Positions 1 through 5,396 of a stretch of DNA of 8,311 nucleotides are shown piece after piece. The position numbers and the translations under genes are program-made. Under the pieces are notes generated by a model. That model was not told the origin of the DNA, did not search any database, and saw only the letters and a program-made list of their open reading frames with translations. Position 1 is the first letter of the stretch, and each line of letters starts with the position of its first letter. The DNA comes from an uncultured Eubacteriales bacterium (lineage in GTDB: Bacteria > Bacillota > Clostridia > Oscillospirales > Acutalibacteraceae): contig CAKUBN010000079.1 in assembly GCA_934643185.1 (NCBI GenBank), positions 1 to 8,311 of the forward strand, given 5' to 3'.

Positions 1-877
1 CCTTATCGACAAACTGGTTGAAGAAGTCGATGTCCTGCGGGCAGCGCGCCATAACGTCTTTGATGATGTACTTGATCATGGCCTCCATGAGATCCATGTC
101 GTCGTTGAGATCGGCAAACGCAATCTCCGGCTCGACCATCCAGAACTCTGCCGCGTGACGCTGCGTGTAGGAGCGCTCTGCGCGGAACGTGGGACCGAAC
201 GTATAGACCTTACCGAACGCCATGGCCATGCACTCCGCCTCAAGCTGGCCGGAAACGGTGAGGGACGTCTGCTTGCCGAAGAAATCCTTGCTGTAATCGA
301 CCGTGCCGTCCTCGTTTTTCGGGACATTGTCGAGGTCGAGCGTTGTCAGCTGGAACATCTCGCCCGCGCCCTCGCAGTCACTGCCCGTGACAATCGGCGT
401 ATGCACGTAGGTGAAGCCGTTCTCATTGAAGAACTTATGGATGGCGAACGCTGCAGCAGAACGCACGCGGAACGCCGCGTTGAAGAGGTTCGTTCTCGGG
501 CGCAGGTGCGCGACCGTACGCAGGTATTCCACCGTGTGGCGCTTCTTCTGAAGCGGGTATTCCGGCGAGGACGCACCCTCAACGGTAATCTCCTCCGCCT
601 GAATTTCAAAAGGCTGCTTCGCTTCCGGCGTGAGCAGCAGCGTACCGGTGACACGCAGCGCAGCGCCGACATTCTGGGAAGCGATCTCCTTGTAATTTTC
701 GAGTTTTTCCGCCGTAAAGACGATCTGTACGCCCTTAAAGCAGCTGCCGTCATTCAGATCGATAAATCCGAGCGCTTTGGAGTCGCGGATCGATCTCGCC
801 CAGCCACAGACCGTGACCTGCGTATCGCCAAAGGTCTCCGGCGATCCGTAGAGGGCCGCGATTTCTGTTCTTTTCAT
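1..877 (-). CDS. asnS: Asparaginyl-tRNA synthetase, N-terminal 292 residues (runs off the left edge)
   Basis: Charges tRNA(Asn) with asparagine in the cytoplasm. The visible part starts with an OB-fold anticodon-binding domain (about residues 18-102; VCGWARSIRDSKALGFIDLNDG). The class II catalytic domain follows, with the AsnRS-type substrate region PIVTGSDCEGAGEMF (161-175) and motif 2 around residues 229-254 (FRAERSYTQRHAAEFWMVEP). The FWMVEPE string after motif 2 is typical of AsnRS and differs from AspRS. The family is usually about 430-465 residues, so roughly 150 residues, including ATP-binding motif 3, lie outside the window. The start ATG (875-877) is preceded by AAGGA at 889-893, an 11-nt spacing. 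It has its own promoter about 90 nt upstream and is probably transcribed separately from the GNAT gene. No frameshift is seen. Confidence 0.95.
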   Translation of the reverse strand, partial: MKRTEIAALYGSPETFGDTQVTVCGWARSIRDSKALGFIDLNDGSCFKGVQIVFTAEKLENYKEIASQNVGAALRVTGTLLLTPEAKQPFEIQAEEITVEGASSPEYPLQKKRHTVEYLRTVAHLRPRTNLFNAAFRVRSAAAFAIHKFFNENGFTYVHTPIVTGSDCEGAGEMFQLTTLDLDNVPKNEDGTVDYSKDFFGKQTSLTVSGQLEAECMAMAFGKVYTFGPTFRAERSYTQRHAAEFWMVEPEIAFADLNDDMDLMEAMIKYIIKDVMARCPQDIDFFNQFVDK

Positions 878-971
878 GATGACCACATTCCTTTCCGTGC
901 GGCACTTAAACTGCACACGCAAAACCTACGCTTTGGCATGCGGCATTTCTCCGCAAATAATCACTTTTATT

Positions 972-1001
972 ATCATACTACAAACGCTATCGGTTTAGCA
1001 A
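972..1001 (-). promoter_or_regulatory. SigA-type promoter of asnS
   Basis: On the minus strand the -35 TTGCTA (996-1001), an 18-nt spacer and the -10 TATGAT (972-977) predict a start near 965 and an untranslated leader of about 88 nt. The leader holds a small TGCGG/CCGCA hairpin (939-943 with 951-955). It is too short for a T-box and lacks the T-box core. The call is by eye from consensus similarity. Confidence 0.6.
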
Positions 1002-1035
1002 GGAAAATTTTGAATTTTCTCCCCGAAAACGCGAT

Positions 1036-1587
1036 TTATGCGCGATCTTTCTTTAAAATCGCATAATTTGCAATGTCGCACAGCCCCCCATTGTTCTTTG
1101 CACCCTCGCGCATGATGCCCTCAAACTGCATGCCGCACTTTTTCATCACGCCGCCGGAGTGCGAGTTGTTCACATCATGGCGCGCCGCAATGCGGTTGAG
1201 GCCGACCTCGTCAAACAGGAAATTAATCACGGCACCGAGTGCTTCGCTCGTATAGCCCTTGTGCCACCAGTTTTGGCCGATGCAGTAGCCGATCTCTGCC
1301 GCTTTGATCTCATCATCCGTTTTTACCGCAGCGATGGTGCCGATAAGCGCGTTTTCATCCTTTACAACAATACCCCACTGGTAATAGTTGAGCTCCTCAT
1401 AGTGCGATGCCCACAGCGCGAGGATCTGCTTTGTTACCTCTACGCTGCTGTGCGTGGGCCATGTGAGGAACTTTGTGACCCCAGGGTCGGACGCCCAGTT
1501 GCGGTACATCGGCTCTGCGTCCGCAAGCGTTAAGCGGCGCAAAATGAGTCTTGGCGTTTCGAGTGTGACAGTCCCCTTGTGTTCCAT
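1036..1587 (-). CDS. GNAT N-acetyltransferase, RimJ/RimL-like (183 aa)
   Basis: Predicted to transfer an acetyl group from acetyl-CoA to an amine; the substrate cannot be read from sequence. The family opening is clear (TPRLILRRLTLADAEPMY, 11-28). The acetyl-CoA loop is at about residues 103-117 (IGQNWWHKGYTSEAL). The C-terminal GNAT signature with N140-141, S142 and S144 (NNSHSGGVMKKCGMQFEG) follows. The length is normal. The start ATG (1585-1587) has a near-perfect AGGAGG (1595-1600) at 7 nt. An intrinsic terminator ends only about 12 nt before this RBS, and a small peptide gene lies just upstream. Expression therefore probably depends on read-through, or on a weak promoter hidden in the hairpin. 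RimJ/RimL relatives include ribosomal-protein acetylases and some drug-modifying enzymes. An inducible protective role is a hypothesis only. Confidence 0.92.
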   Translation of the reverse strand: MEHKGTVTLETPRLILRRLTLADAEPMYRNWASDPGVTKFLTWPTHSSVEVTKQILALWASHYEELNYYQWGIVVKDENALIGTIAAVKTDDEIKAAEIGYCIGQNWWHKGYTSEALGAVINFLFDEVGLNRIAARHDVNNSHSGGVMKKCGMQFEGIMREGAKNNGGLCDIANYAILKKDRA

Positions 1588-1611
1588 TGTGTTTCCTCCT
1601 GATTTCTCCTG

Positions 1612-1652
1612 AAAATAAAACAGTGCAGACCGTTCATTCAGCCTGCACTGTT
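1612..1652 (-). terminator. Intrinsic terminator between the micropeptide and GNAT (possible attenuator)
   Basis: Read on the minus strand, AACAGTGCAG (1643-1652) pairs perfectly with CTGCACTGTT (1619-1628), a 10-bp stem with a 14-nt loop. It is followed by TTTTATTTT (1612-1620), a good U-tract. On the plus strand no T-run follows, so it acts for leftward transcription. It lies inside the leader of the GNAT gene, 12 nt before AGGAGG. Confidence 0.85.
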
Positions 1653-1687
1653 CATTGCGATTTATGCGGTTAGGTTCTTTCTAACTC

Positions 1688-1783
1688 TCAAAAAGCGTAT
1701 GACAATGTAGGCCCGCAGCAAGTACCGTTACCCATGGCATTTGCGGACTGCATATTCATCATAACGCGGACAAAGCGGAACAT
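1688..1783 (-). CDS. 31-residue Met-rich micropeptide with a Cys-Cys-Gly-Pro motif; candidate leader peptide
   Basis: No family is recognised. The peptide begins MFRFVRVMMNMQ, continues with SANAMGNG and TCCGP, and ends TLSYAF. It has five Met in the first 17 residues, two Arg and no acidic residue, and adjacent cysteines at 22-23. The ATG at 1783 is preferred because AAAGGGG (1791-1797) ends 7 nt upstream. An in-frame ATG at 1789 (33 aa) lies only 1 nt from it. A well-formed extended -10 promoter precedes it and an intrinsic terminator follows. The first codons (1780-1791) and codons 26-29 (1697-1708) are exact 12-nt reverse complements, which is unusual for a coding frame and points to RNA-based control. 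Most likely it is a regulatory leader peptide for the GNAT gene. A free-standing signalling or modified peptide is the alternative. Confidence 0.6.
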   Translation of the reverse strand: MFRFVRVMMNMQSANAMGNGTCCGPTLSYAF

Positions 1784-1791
1784 TGTCATAC
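1697..1791 (-). repeat. 12-bp perfect inverted repeat bracketing the micropeptide ORF
   Basis: The plus-strand GTATGACAATGT (1697-1708) is the exact reverse complement of ACATTGTCATAC (1780-1791), with a 71-nt spacer. In the mRNA the right copy holds both candidate start codons and abuts the Shine-Dalgarno G-run. The left copy encodes the last residues of the peptide. Pairing would bury the start codons. The left copy can instead pair with the 5' arm of the downstream terminator: 1702-1711 with 1642-1651, 9 of 10 positions including one G-U. Confidence 0.85.
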
Positions 1792-1817
1792 CCCTTTCTT
1801 TCAAATTTGTTTTGACT

Positions 1818-1846
1818 ATCCTACCACAGTTCTTTTGGTTTTGCAA
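1818..1846 (-). promoter_or_regulatory. Extended -10 promoter of the micropeptide/GNAT unit
   Basis: Minus strand: -35 TTGCAA (1841-1846), a 17-nt spacer and -10 TAGGAT (1818-1823), with the extended element TGG directly before it (1824-1826). The predicted transcript start is near 1811, giving a leader of about 28 nt before the ATG at 1783. Confidence 0.7.
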
Positions 1847-1882
1847 GAGGAAAATTCTATTTTCCTGAAATTCTCCGGAAAA

Positions 1883-2017
1883 TCAGCCCAAAGGCGCGTG
1901 TTTGAGCAATTTGCGGTCCTTTTTGCCGTAAAAGCGCACCGCGTTGATACGAATGTTCACCTCATCGCTCGGGCCCTGTCTCTGTGCTTTATCGAGCAAT
2001 AAAGCGCGCGAATACGC
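1883..2017 (-). other. Gene-poor stretch: one hairpin and an ATG-less open frame
   Basis: No firm gene is seen. A hairpin GCTTTAT/ATAAAGC with a 6-nt loop occupies 1986-2005. A frame ending in TGA at 1883-1885 stays open back to about 2056 without any ATG. Its only plausible start is GTG at 1958-1960, which gives 25 basic residues beginning VNIRINAVRFYGKK. There is no convincing RBS before the GTG, so it is not called as a gene. It may be a decayed remnant or chance. Confidence 0.35.
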
Positions 2018-2044
2018 AAAAAGAGAACGACCGCAACCGTTCTC
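2018..2044 (-). terminator. Intrinsic terminator of the putative small RNA
   Basis: Minus strand: GAGAACG (2038-2044) and CGTTCTC (2023-2029) form a 7-bp stem with an 8-nt loop, followed by TTTTT (2018-2022). No T-run follows on the plus strand. Confidence 0.75.
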
Positions 2045-2089
2045 CCGATGTTAAAAGTATATGCGCGTTTACGGGAAACCGCTTTTGTT
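2018..2089 (-). ncRNA. Putative small RNA of about 72 nt, promoter to terminator
   Basis: A strong promoter (2096-2125) and an intrinsic terminator (2018-2044) delimit a short transcript on the minus strand with no credible coding frame. Near its 5' end lies a possible GTTT/AAAC mini-hairpin, and most of the 3' half is the terminator stem. No known RNA family is recognised, including 6S and T-box. It could be a free small RNA or an attenuated leader of a longer transcript running toward 1883. Confidence 0.4.
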
Positions 2090-2095
2090 ACAAAA

Positions 2096-2125
2096 AGAAT
2101 AACATAAAAGCGCGAATTTTGTCAA
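2096..2125 (-). promoter_or_regulatory. Promoter with consensus -35 for the putative small RNA
   Basis: Minus strand: -35 TTGACA (2120-2125, exact consensus), an 18-nt spacer and -10 TATTCT (2096-2101) preceded by the extended element TGT (2102-2104). The predicted start is near 2089. It lies 46 nt beyond the rnpB terminator, so it serves an independent transcript. Confidence 0.65.
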
Positions 2126-2170
2126 TATCGTTTTAGCCAAAACGGGGAGACATTTTTATATGCAATAAAC

Positions 2171-2201
2171 AAAAAGGACAGAAAGCTTGCACTCTCTGTC
2201 C
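2171..2201 (-). terminator. Intrinsic terminator of rnpB
   Basis: Minus strand: GGACAGA (2195-2201) pairs with TCTGTCC (2176-2182), followed by TTTTT (2171-2175). It lies about 13 nt beyond the predicted mature 3' end of the RNase P RNA. A shorter T-rich run on the plus side (2204-2210) could give weak bidirectional activity. Confidence 0.8.
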
Positions 2202-2214
2202 CCTTTTATTCAAG

Positions 2215-2563
2215 ATTGCGACTAAACCTATAAGCCGAGTTCTGTCTTGGACAACCATCTTTCTCGTCTGCACGTTGCCGTGCAGCTCAAGCCATCTCCT
2301 CGAAACCGCCGGGCCGACGTATATGTTTCTCCACGATGTTGCTCCGAATAGGGTTTACATGGCCGCGCAGTCTCCTGCGCGCCGGTGCGCTCTTACCGCA
2401 CCTTTCCACCCTTACCTGCAATGCAGGCGGTATATCTCTGTTGCACTTTCCCTGGGGTCGCCCCCGGCGGCCGTTAGCCGTTATTCTCGCCCTGTGGAGC
2501 TCGGACTTTCCTCAGATGCGGCCTTTCGGCGTACACCCGCAGCTGTCCGGCTTACTCGCAAAA
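2215..2563 (-). ncRNA. rnpB: RNase P RNA, bacterial type A architecture
   Basis: Catalytic RNA of RNase P, which trims the 5' ends of pre-tRNAs. The conserved 5' core GAGGAAAGTCCGAGCTCC (2496-2513) and the 3' core ACAGAACTCGGCTTATAGG (2227-2245) form the P4 region. The core GGTGCGGTAAGAGCGCACC and its preceding GGTAAGGGTGGAAA lie within 2384-2416, and AGTGCAACAGAGA comes just before. This order matches the ancestral type A form known from E. coli rather than the B. subtilis type B fold. A terminal P1 helix pairs TTGCGAGTAA near 2552-2561 with TTTAGTCGCAA near 2216-2226, which sets the approximate ends. The 5' end lies only about 20 nt after the pncB stop. The promoter must therefore sit in the last pncB codons (a weak TTGCTT/TAAAAT candidate is visible), or the RNA is processed from a pncB transcript. 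Confidence 0.95.
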
Positions 2564-2582
2564 TTTGTGAAATGATTGGATT

Positions 2583-4043
2583 TTAATACTGGTTTTCGGA
2601 AAGCAAGCGATTTTTCTCGTCCCACAGCTTCTGGGAAAGGTCCACATAGTAGCTGTGCGGGTTTTCAAATCGCGTTACTTCTTCCCACAGCGTATCGACC
2701 TGCGCGAGGCAATGCGCGCGGATGGCGCTTAAGGCACGCGGCTGATATAGGCACTCGCCGTTTTTAAACAGCTGGGTGCGCAGGCGCACGGCGCGGAAAT
2801 TCTCCACAGTCTTGCGCTTCCACGTGTGATTCGGGTCGAAGATCGTATACGGCTTCTCGTCGTCGATGACCTCGTCGTTCAGCGTGATGACATCCGCAAT
2901 GGCCTTGTCGGTCTCGCGGTCGAAAATACGCCAAACCTCCTTGAAGCACGGTGTGGTGATTTTTGCTACGTTTTCGCTGATCTTGATCTTCGGAACGATG
3001 GTACCATCCGGCTTTTCAACGGCCGCCAGCTTATAAACGCCGCCGAACACCGGCTCGCTGGAAGACGTGATGAGACGCTCGCCTACGCCGAAGGAATCGA
3101 CCTTTGCGCCCTGCATGAGCATATCGCGGATGATGTACTCATCAAGGGAATTGGATGCGCAGATCTTGCAGTCTTCAAAGCCGGCGTCGTCGAGCATCTT
3201 TCTCGCTTTTCTGGAAAGATACGTGATGTCGCCGCTGTCGATGCGGATGCCGGCCGGGCGGAAGCCCTGCGGCACGAGTACTTCGTTAAAGACGCGGATG
3301 GCGTTCGGCACACCGGATTTCAATACGTTGTATGTATCGACGAGCAGCGTGCAGTTGTGCGGATATTCCTCGGCATACGCCTTAAATGCTTCGTATTCGC
3401 TGTCAAAAAGCTGTACCCAGCTGTGCGCCATGGTGCCGAGCGCCGGAACGCCGAAACGGCGGTCGCTGATGGTGCAGGCAGTGCCGACGCAGCCGCCGAT
3501 ATATGCGGCACGTGCGCCATAAATGGCGCCGTCAAAGCCCTGTGCACGGCGGGAGCCGAACTCCATAACCGCTCTGCCGTCCGCAGCACGCACGATGCGG
3601 TTCGTCTTCGTTGCGATGAGGCTCTGGTGGTTGATGGACAGCAGGACCATGGTCTCCACGAACTGCGCCTGGATGACCGGGCCGCGCACGGTGACGATCG
3701 GCTCACCCGGGAAGATCGGCGTGCCCTCCGGCACAGCCCAAACGTCGCAGGTGAACTTGAAGTTCTTCAGGTAATCGAGGAACTCTTCGCGGAAAATGTG
3801 CTTGGAGCGCAGGTAATCGATGTCTTCCTGCGTGAAAGAGAGCTCGCTCAAGTAATTGACAAGCTGCTCCACACCTGCCATGATGGCAAATCCGCCGCCG
3901 TCCGGCACCTTGCGGAAAAACATATCGAAGTAGCCGATGGTATCCTTGAAATCATTGGCAAAATAGCCGTTTGCCATGGTAATCTCATAGAAATCCGTCA
4001 GCATTGTCAGGTTAATATGATCGTTAGAGAGATTCTGTGCCAT
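2583..4043 (-). CDS. pncB: Nicotinate phosphoribosyltransferase (486 aa)
   Basis: Converts nicotinate and PRPP, with ATP hydrolysis, to nicotinate mononucleotide, the first Preiss-Handler salvage step to NAD. It opens with the family signature LTDFYEITMANGYF (15-28). EFGSRRAQGFDGAIYGARAA (161-180) follows. The catalytic histidine is expected to be H207 in GTMAHSWVQLF. The phosphoribosyl-binding segment is GIRIDSGD (265-272), then ASNSLDEY and SFGVGERLITS. The length is normal for the Firmicutes form and no residue looks missing. A TGA stop lies two codons before the ATG in frame, so the start at 4043 is firm; the RBS is modest (GGTGG at 4051-4055). It has its own consensus promoter and a structured leader. 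No terminator separates it from rnpB. The neighbouring NAD-dependent ADH is a loose functional match. Confidence 0.96.
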   Translation of the reverse strand: MAQNLSNDHINLTMLTDFYEITMANGYFANDFKDTIGYFDMFFRKVPDGGGFAIMAGVEQLVNYLSELSFTQEDIDYLRSKHIFREEFLDYLKNFKFTCDVWAVPEGTPIFPGEPIVTVRGPVIQAQFVETMVLLSINHQSLIATKTNRIVRAADGRAVMEFGSRRAQGFDGAIYGARAAYIGGCVGTACTISDRRFGVPALGTMAHSWVQLFDSEYEAFKAYAEEYPHNCTLLVDTYNVLKSGVPNAIRVFNEVLVPQGFRPAGIRIDSGDITYLSRKARKMLDDAGFEDCKICASNSLDEYIIRDMLMQGAKVDSFGVGERLITSSSEPVFGGVYKLAAVEKPDGTIVPKIKISENVAKITTPCFKEVWRIFDRETDKAIADVITLNDEVIDDEKPYTIFDPNHTWKRKTVENFRAVRLRTQLFKNGECLYQPRALSAIRAHCLAQVDTLWEEVTRFENPHSYYVDLSQKLWDEKNRLLSENQY

Positions 4044-4157
4044 AATTCAGCCACCGCTTTCTAAACCGAAAGCATTCCTTTCTCCGGGAGTGAGGTACGC
4101 CCTCATGCGCCTTATTTTTTACCACAAGCGGCCAGAAGCCAACGCTTTCAGCCGATT
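4044..4157 (-). promoter_or_regulatory. Structured 5' leader of pncB (three hairpins)
   Basis: The predicted leader is about 114 nt. It holds AAGC-GTT-GGC/GCC-GCTT (4126-4147), then TGAGG/CCTCA with a 5-nt loop (4091-4105), then GCTTTC/GAAAGC with a 6-nt loop (4056-4073), which ends right at the Shine-Dalgarno. No known NAD-I or NAD-II riboswitch core was recognised. The last hairpin could influence ribosome access. Confidence 0.45.
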
Positions 4158-4163
4158 TGTATT

Positions 4164-4192
4164 ATTATACCGCAATTTTTCAGAAAGTACAA
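4164..4192 (-). promoter_or_regulatory. Consensus SigA-type promoter of pncB
   Basis: Minus strand: -35 TTGTAC (4187-4192), a 17-nt spacer and a perfect -10 TATAAT (4164-4169). The predicted start is near 4157. It is among the clearest promoters in the window. Confidence 0.8.
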
Positions 4193-4245
4193 TGAAAACT
4201 CATAGCAAACCGAAAAAATCTGCATCTGCACGGAAAATGGCGCGT

Positions 4246-4277
4246 CTAAACAAAATGTTTTGTTAAAAGTTTAGCAC
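4246..4277. promoter_or_regulatory. AT-rich palindromes between adh and pncB, with a Rex-like sequence
   Basis: AACAAAA-TG-TTTTGTT (4249-4264) is a perfect palindrome with a 2-nt centre. It is nested in CTAAAC/GTTTAG (4246-4251 with 4269-4274). TTGTTAA-AAGT-TTAGCAC (4260-4277) matches the reported clostridial Rex operator pattern TTGTTAA-N4-TTAACAA at 12 of 14 half-site positions. The site is about 70 bp upstream of the pncB -35 and just past the adh stop. It could also be a weak terminator for adh. Confidence 0.3.
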
Positions 4278-4287
4278 CGCGTGCCGG

Positions 4288-5310
4288 TCACGCCTTGACG
4301 ATGACCTTGATGGCCTCGGCGCTCATCTGCATGGCGATGGCCTCCGGCAGCTCGTCGAGCGTGAACGTGTGCGTGATGATCGGCGCGATCTGAATGCGGC
4401 CGGAGTTGATGAGCTCCACGGCGCGCAGGTGCGTATCCGGGTTGACGAATGTACCCTTGATGGTGAGCTCCTTCTGGTAGACCGCGAACAGCGGCACCTC
4501 GTAGGTAGCTTCTACCTTCGGCACGCTGAAGAGCAGGATCGTTGCGCCGCGCTTTGCAAACTTGAACGCGCTCTCTACCGCGGCGTGGTTGCCCGCGCAC
4601 TCGATGATGACATCAACGCCGTCGCCGCCGACGAACTCGAGGAATTTCTCGTAGTAGCCGTCTTCCAGCGGGTTGATGCACAGGTCTGCGCCGAGCTCCT
4701 TTGCGACCTTGCGGCGCGCTTCATTCGGCTCGCTCAAAACGACCTTGGAGGCACCGGCCAAGCGTGCAAGCTGCACAAGCAGCAGGCCGATGGCACCGCC
4801 GCCGACCACGCAGACGGTATCGCCCACTTTAATTTCTGCGCGGTCGATGCCGTGCAGGCAGCAGGCGAGCGGCTCACTCATCGCGCCGTACTCGAGCGGC
4901 ACGTTCGGGTCCAGCACCAGCGCCTGTGCGGCGGGCACACAGCTGTATTCCTCAAAACCGCCGTCCATAGTGACACCGACGGCCTCCATGTGGCGGCACA
5001 TCTGCTTTTTGCCGTTGCGGCAGTATTCGCACTCGCCGCAGTAGATGTTCGGGTCGATGGTGACATGGTCGCCAACCTTGAGGCCCGTAACGCCCTCGCC
5101 CACTTCTGTGACGACGCCGGAATACTCGTGGCCGAGCACGACCGGCGGGTGCACCTCTGCGCTGCCCTTTTCGCCGTGGTAAATGTGCACGTCTGTGCCG
5201 CATACGCCGCAGGCGTAGTTCTTCACGACGACGGTGCCCGGCTTTGCCTTCGGGATGGGGCACTCGCGCACTTCAAACGACTCGTGGCCTACAAAATACG
5301 TTGCTTTCAT
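4288..5310 (-). CDS. Medium-chain zinc-dependent alcohol/polyol dehydrogenase (340 aa)
   Basis: NAD(P)-linked oxidoreductase interconverting an alcohol or polyol and its carbonyl. The N-terminal GroES-like domain carries the catalytic zinc ligands C37 (CGVCGTD) with H61-E62 (LGHEYSG), and E146 in SEPLAC. The structural-zinc cysteines are C91, C94, C97 and C105. The Rossmann domain starts with VVGGGAIG (168-175). The start is placed at ATG 5310 because GAGGAG (5318-5323) lies 7 nt upstream. A longer frame to 5361 would run through a terminator hairpin and adds non-conserved residues. The substrate is unclear: sorbitol, butanediol and threonine dehydrogenases share this scaffold. An acidic residue near the end of the second Rossmann strand (SEPNEARR) leaves NAD versus NADP open. 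No independent strong promoter is visible, so it may be fed by read-through from the hydrogenase operon. Confidence 0.9.
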   Translation of the reverse strand: MKATYFVGHESFEVRECPIPKAKPGTVVVKNYACGVCGTDVHIYHGEKGSAEVHPPVVLGHEYSGVVTEVGEGVTGLKVGDHVTIDPNIYCGECEYCRNGKKQMCRHMEAVGVTMDGGFEEYSCVPAAQALVLDPNVPLEYGAMSEPLACCLHGIDRAEIKVGDTVCVVGGGAIGLLLVQLARLAGASKVVLSEPNEARRKVAKELGADLCINPLEDGYYEKFLEFVGGDGVDVIIECAGNHAAVESAFKFAKRGATILLFSVPKVEATYEVPLFAVYQKELTIKGTFVNPDTHLRAVELINSGRIQIAPIITHTFTLDELPEAIAMQMSAEAIKVIVKA

Positions 5311-5330
5311 GGTAAAGCTCCTCTCGTTTT

Positions 5331-5379
5331 TCCAAAATAGAACAAGGCCCGGCCTGTGCATTCAACAGACCGAGCCTTG
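5331..5379 (-). terminator. Intrinsic terminator in the adh leader, after the hydrogenase
   Basis: Minus-strand RNA: CAAGGCUCGGUCUGU (5365-5379) pairs with ACAGGCCGGGCCUUG (5343-5357) as a 15-bp stem with two G-U pairs and a 7-nt loop, followed by UUCUAUUUU. On the plus strand the two G-U pairs become C-A mismatches, so the fold favours leftward transcripts. The hairpin ends about 10-20 nt before the adh RBS. A weak promoter (TTGAAT, 18 nt, TCTATT) may overlap it. Confidence 0.7.
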
Positions 5380-5396
5380 CTTTTCTTAAGATCCTG

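Noticed and set aside
878..971. T-box riboswitch for asnS
   Set aside because: The predicted leader is only about 88 nt and lacks both the antiterminator T-box sequence and a terminator.
1002..1035. Terminator for GNAT formed by AAAATT/AATTTT near 1004-1018
   Set aside because: Short AT-only stem with a 3-nt loop and no good U-tract; it overlaps the region next to the asnS -35, so it is not called.
155..1066. Long plus-strand open frame opposite asnS
   Set aside because: Arg-rich shadow of asnS that crosses its promoter and the intergenic gap; no family motifs and no RBS logic.
1883..2089. 6S RNA in the rnpB-GNAT gap
   Set aside because: No long closing stem with a large central bubble could be traced; the structures seen are local hairpins and a terminator.
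2275..2586. Overlapping plus-strand frames of about 80-100 codons
   Set aside because: They lie across the RNase P RNA, whose conserved cores explain the sequence.
2826..4064. 412-codon plus-strand frame opposite pncB
   Set aside because: Mirror of a highly conserved pncB frame in a GC-rich gene; composition typical of an antisense shadow.
5311..5361. Longer dehydrogenase start at 5361
   Set aside because: It would translate through the terminator hairpin, adds unconserved residues, and the GAGGAG spacing favours ATG 5310.
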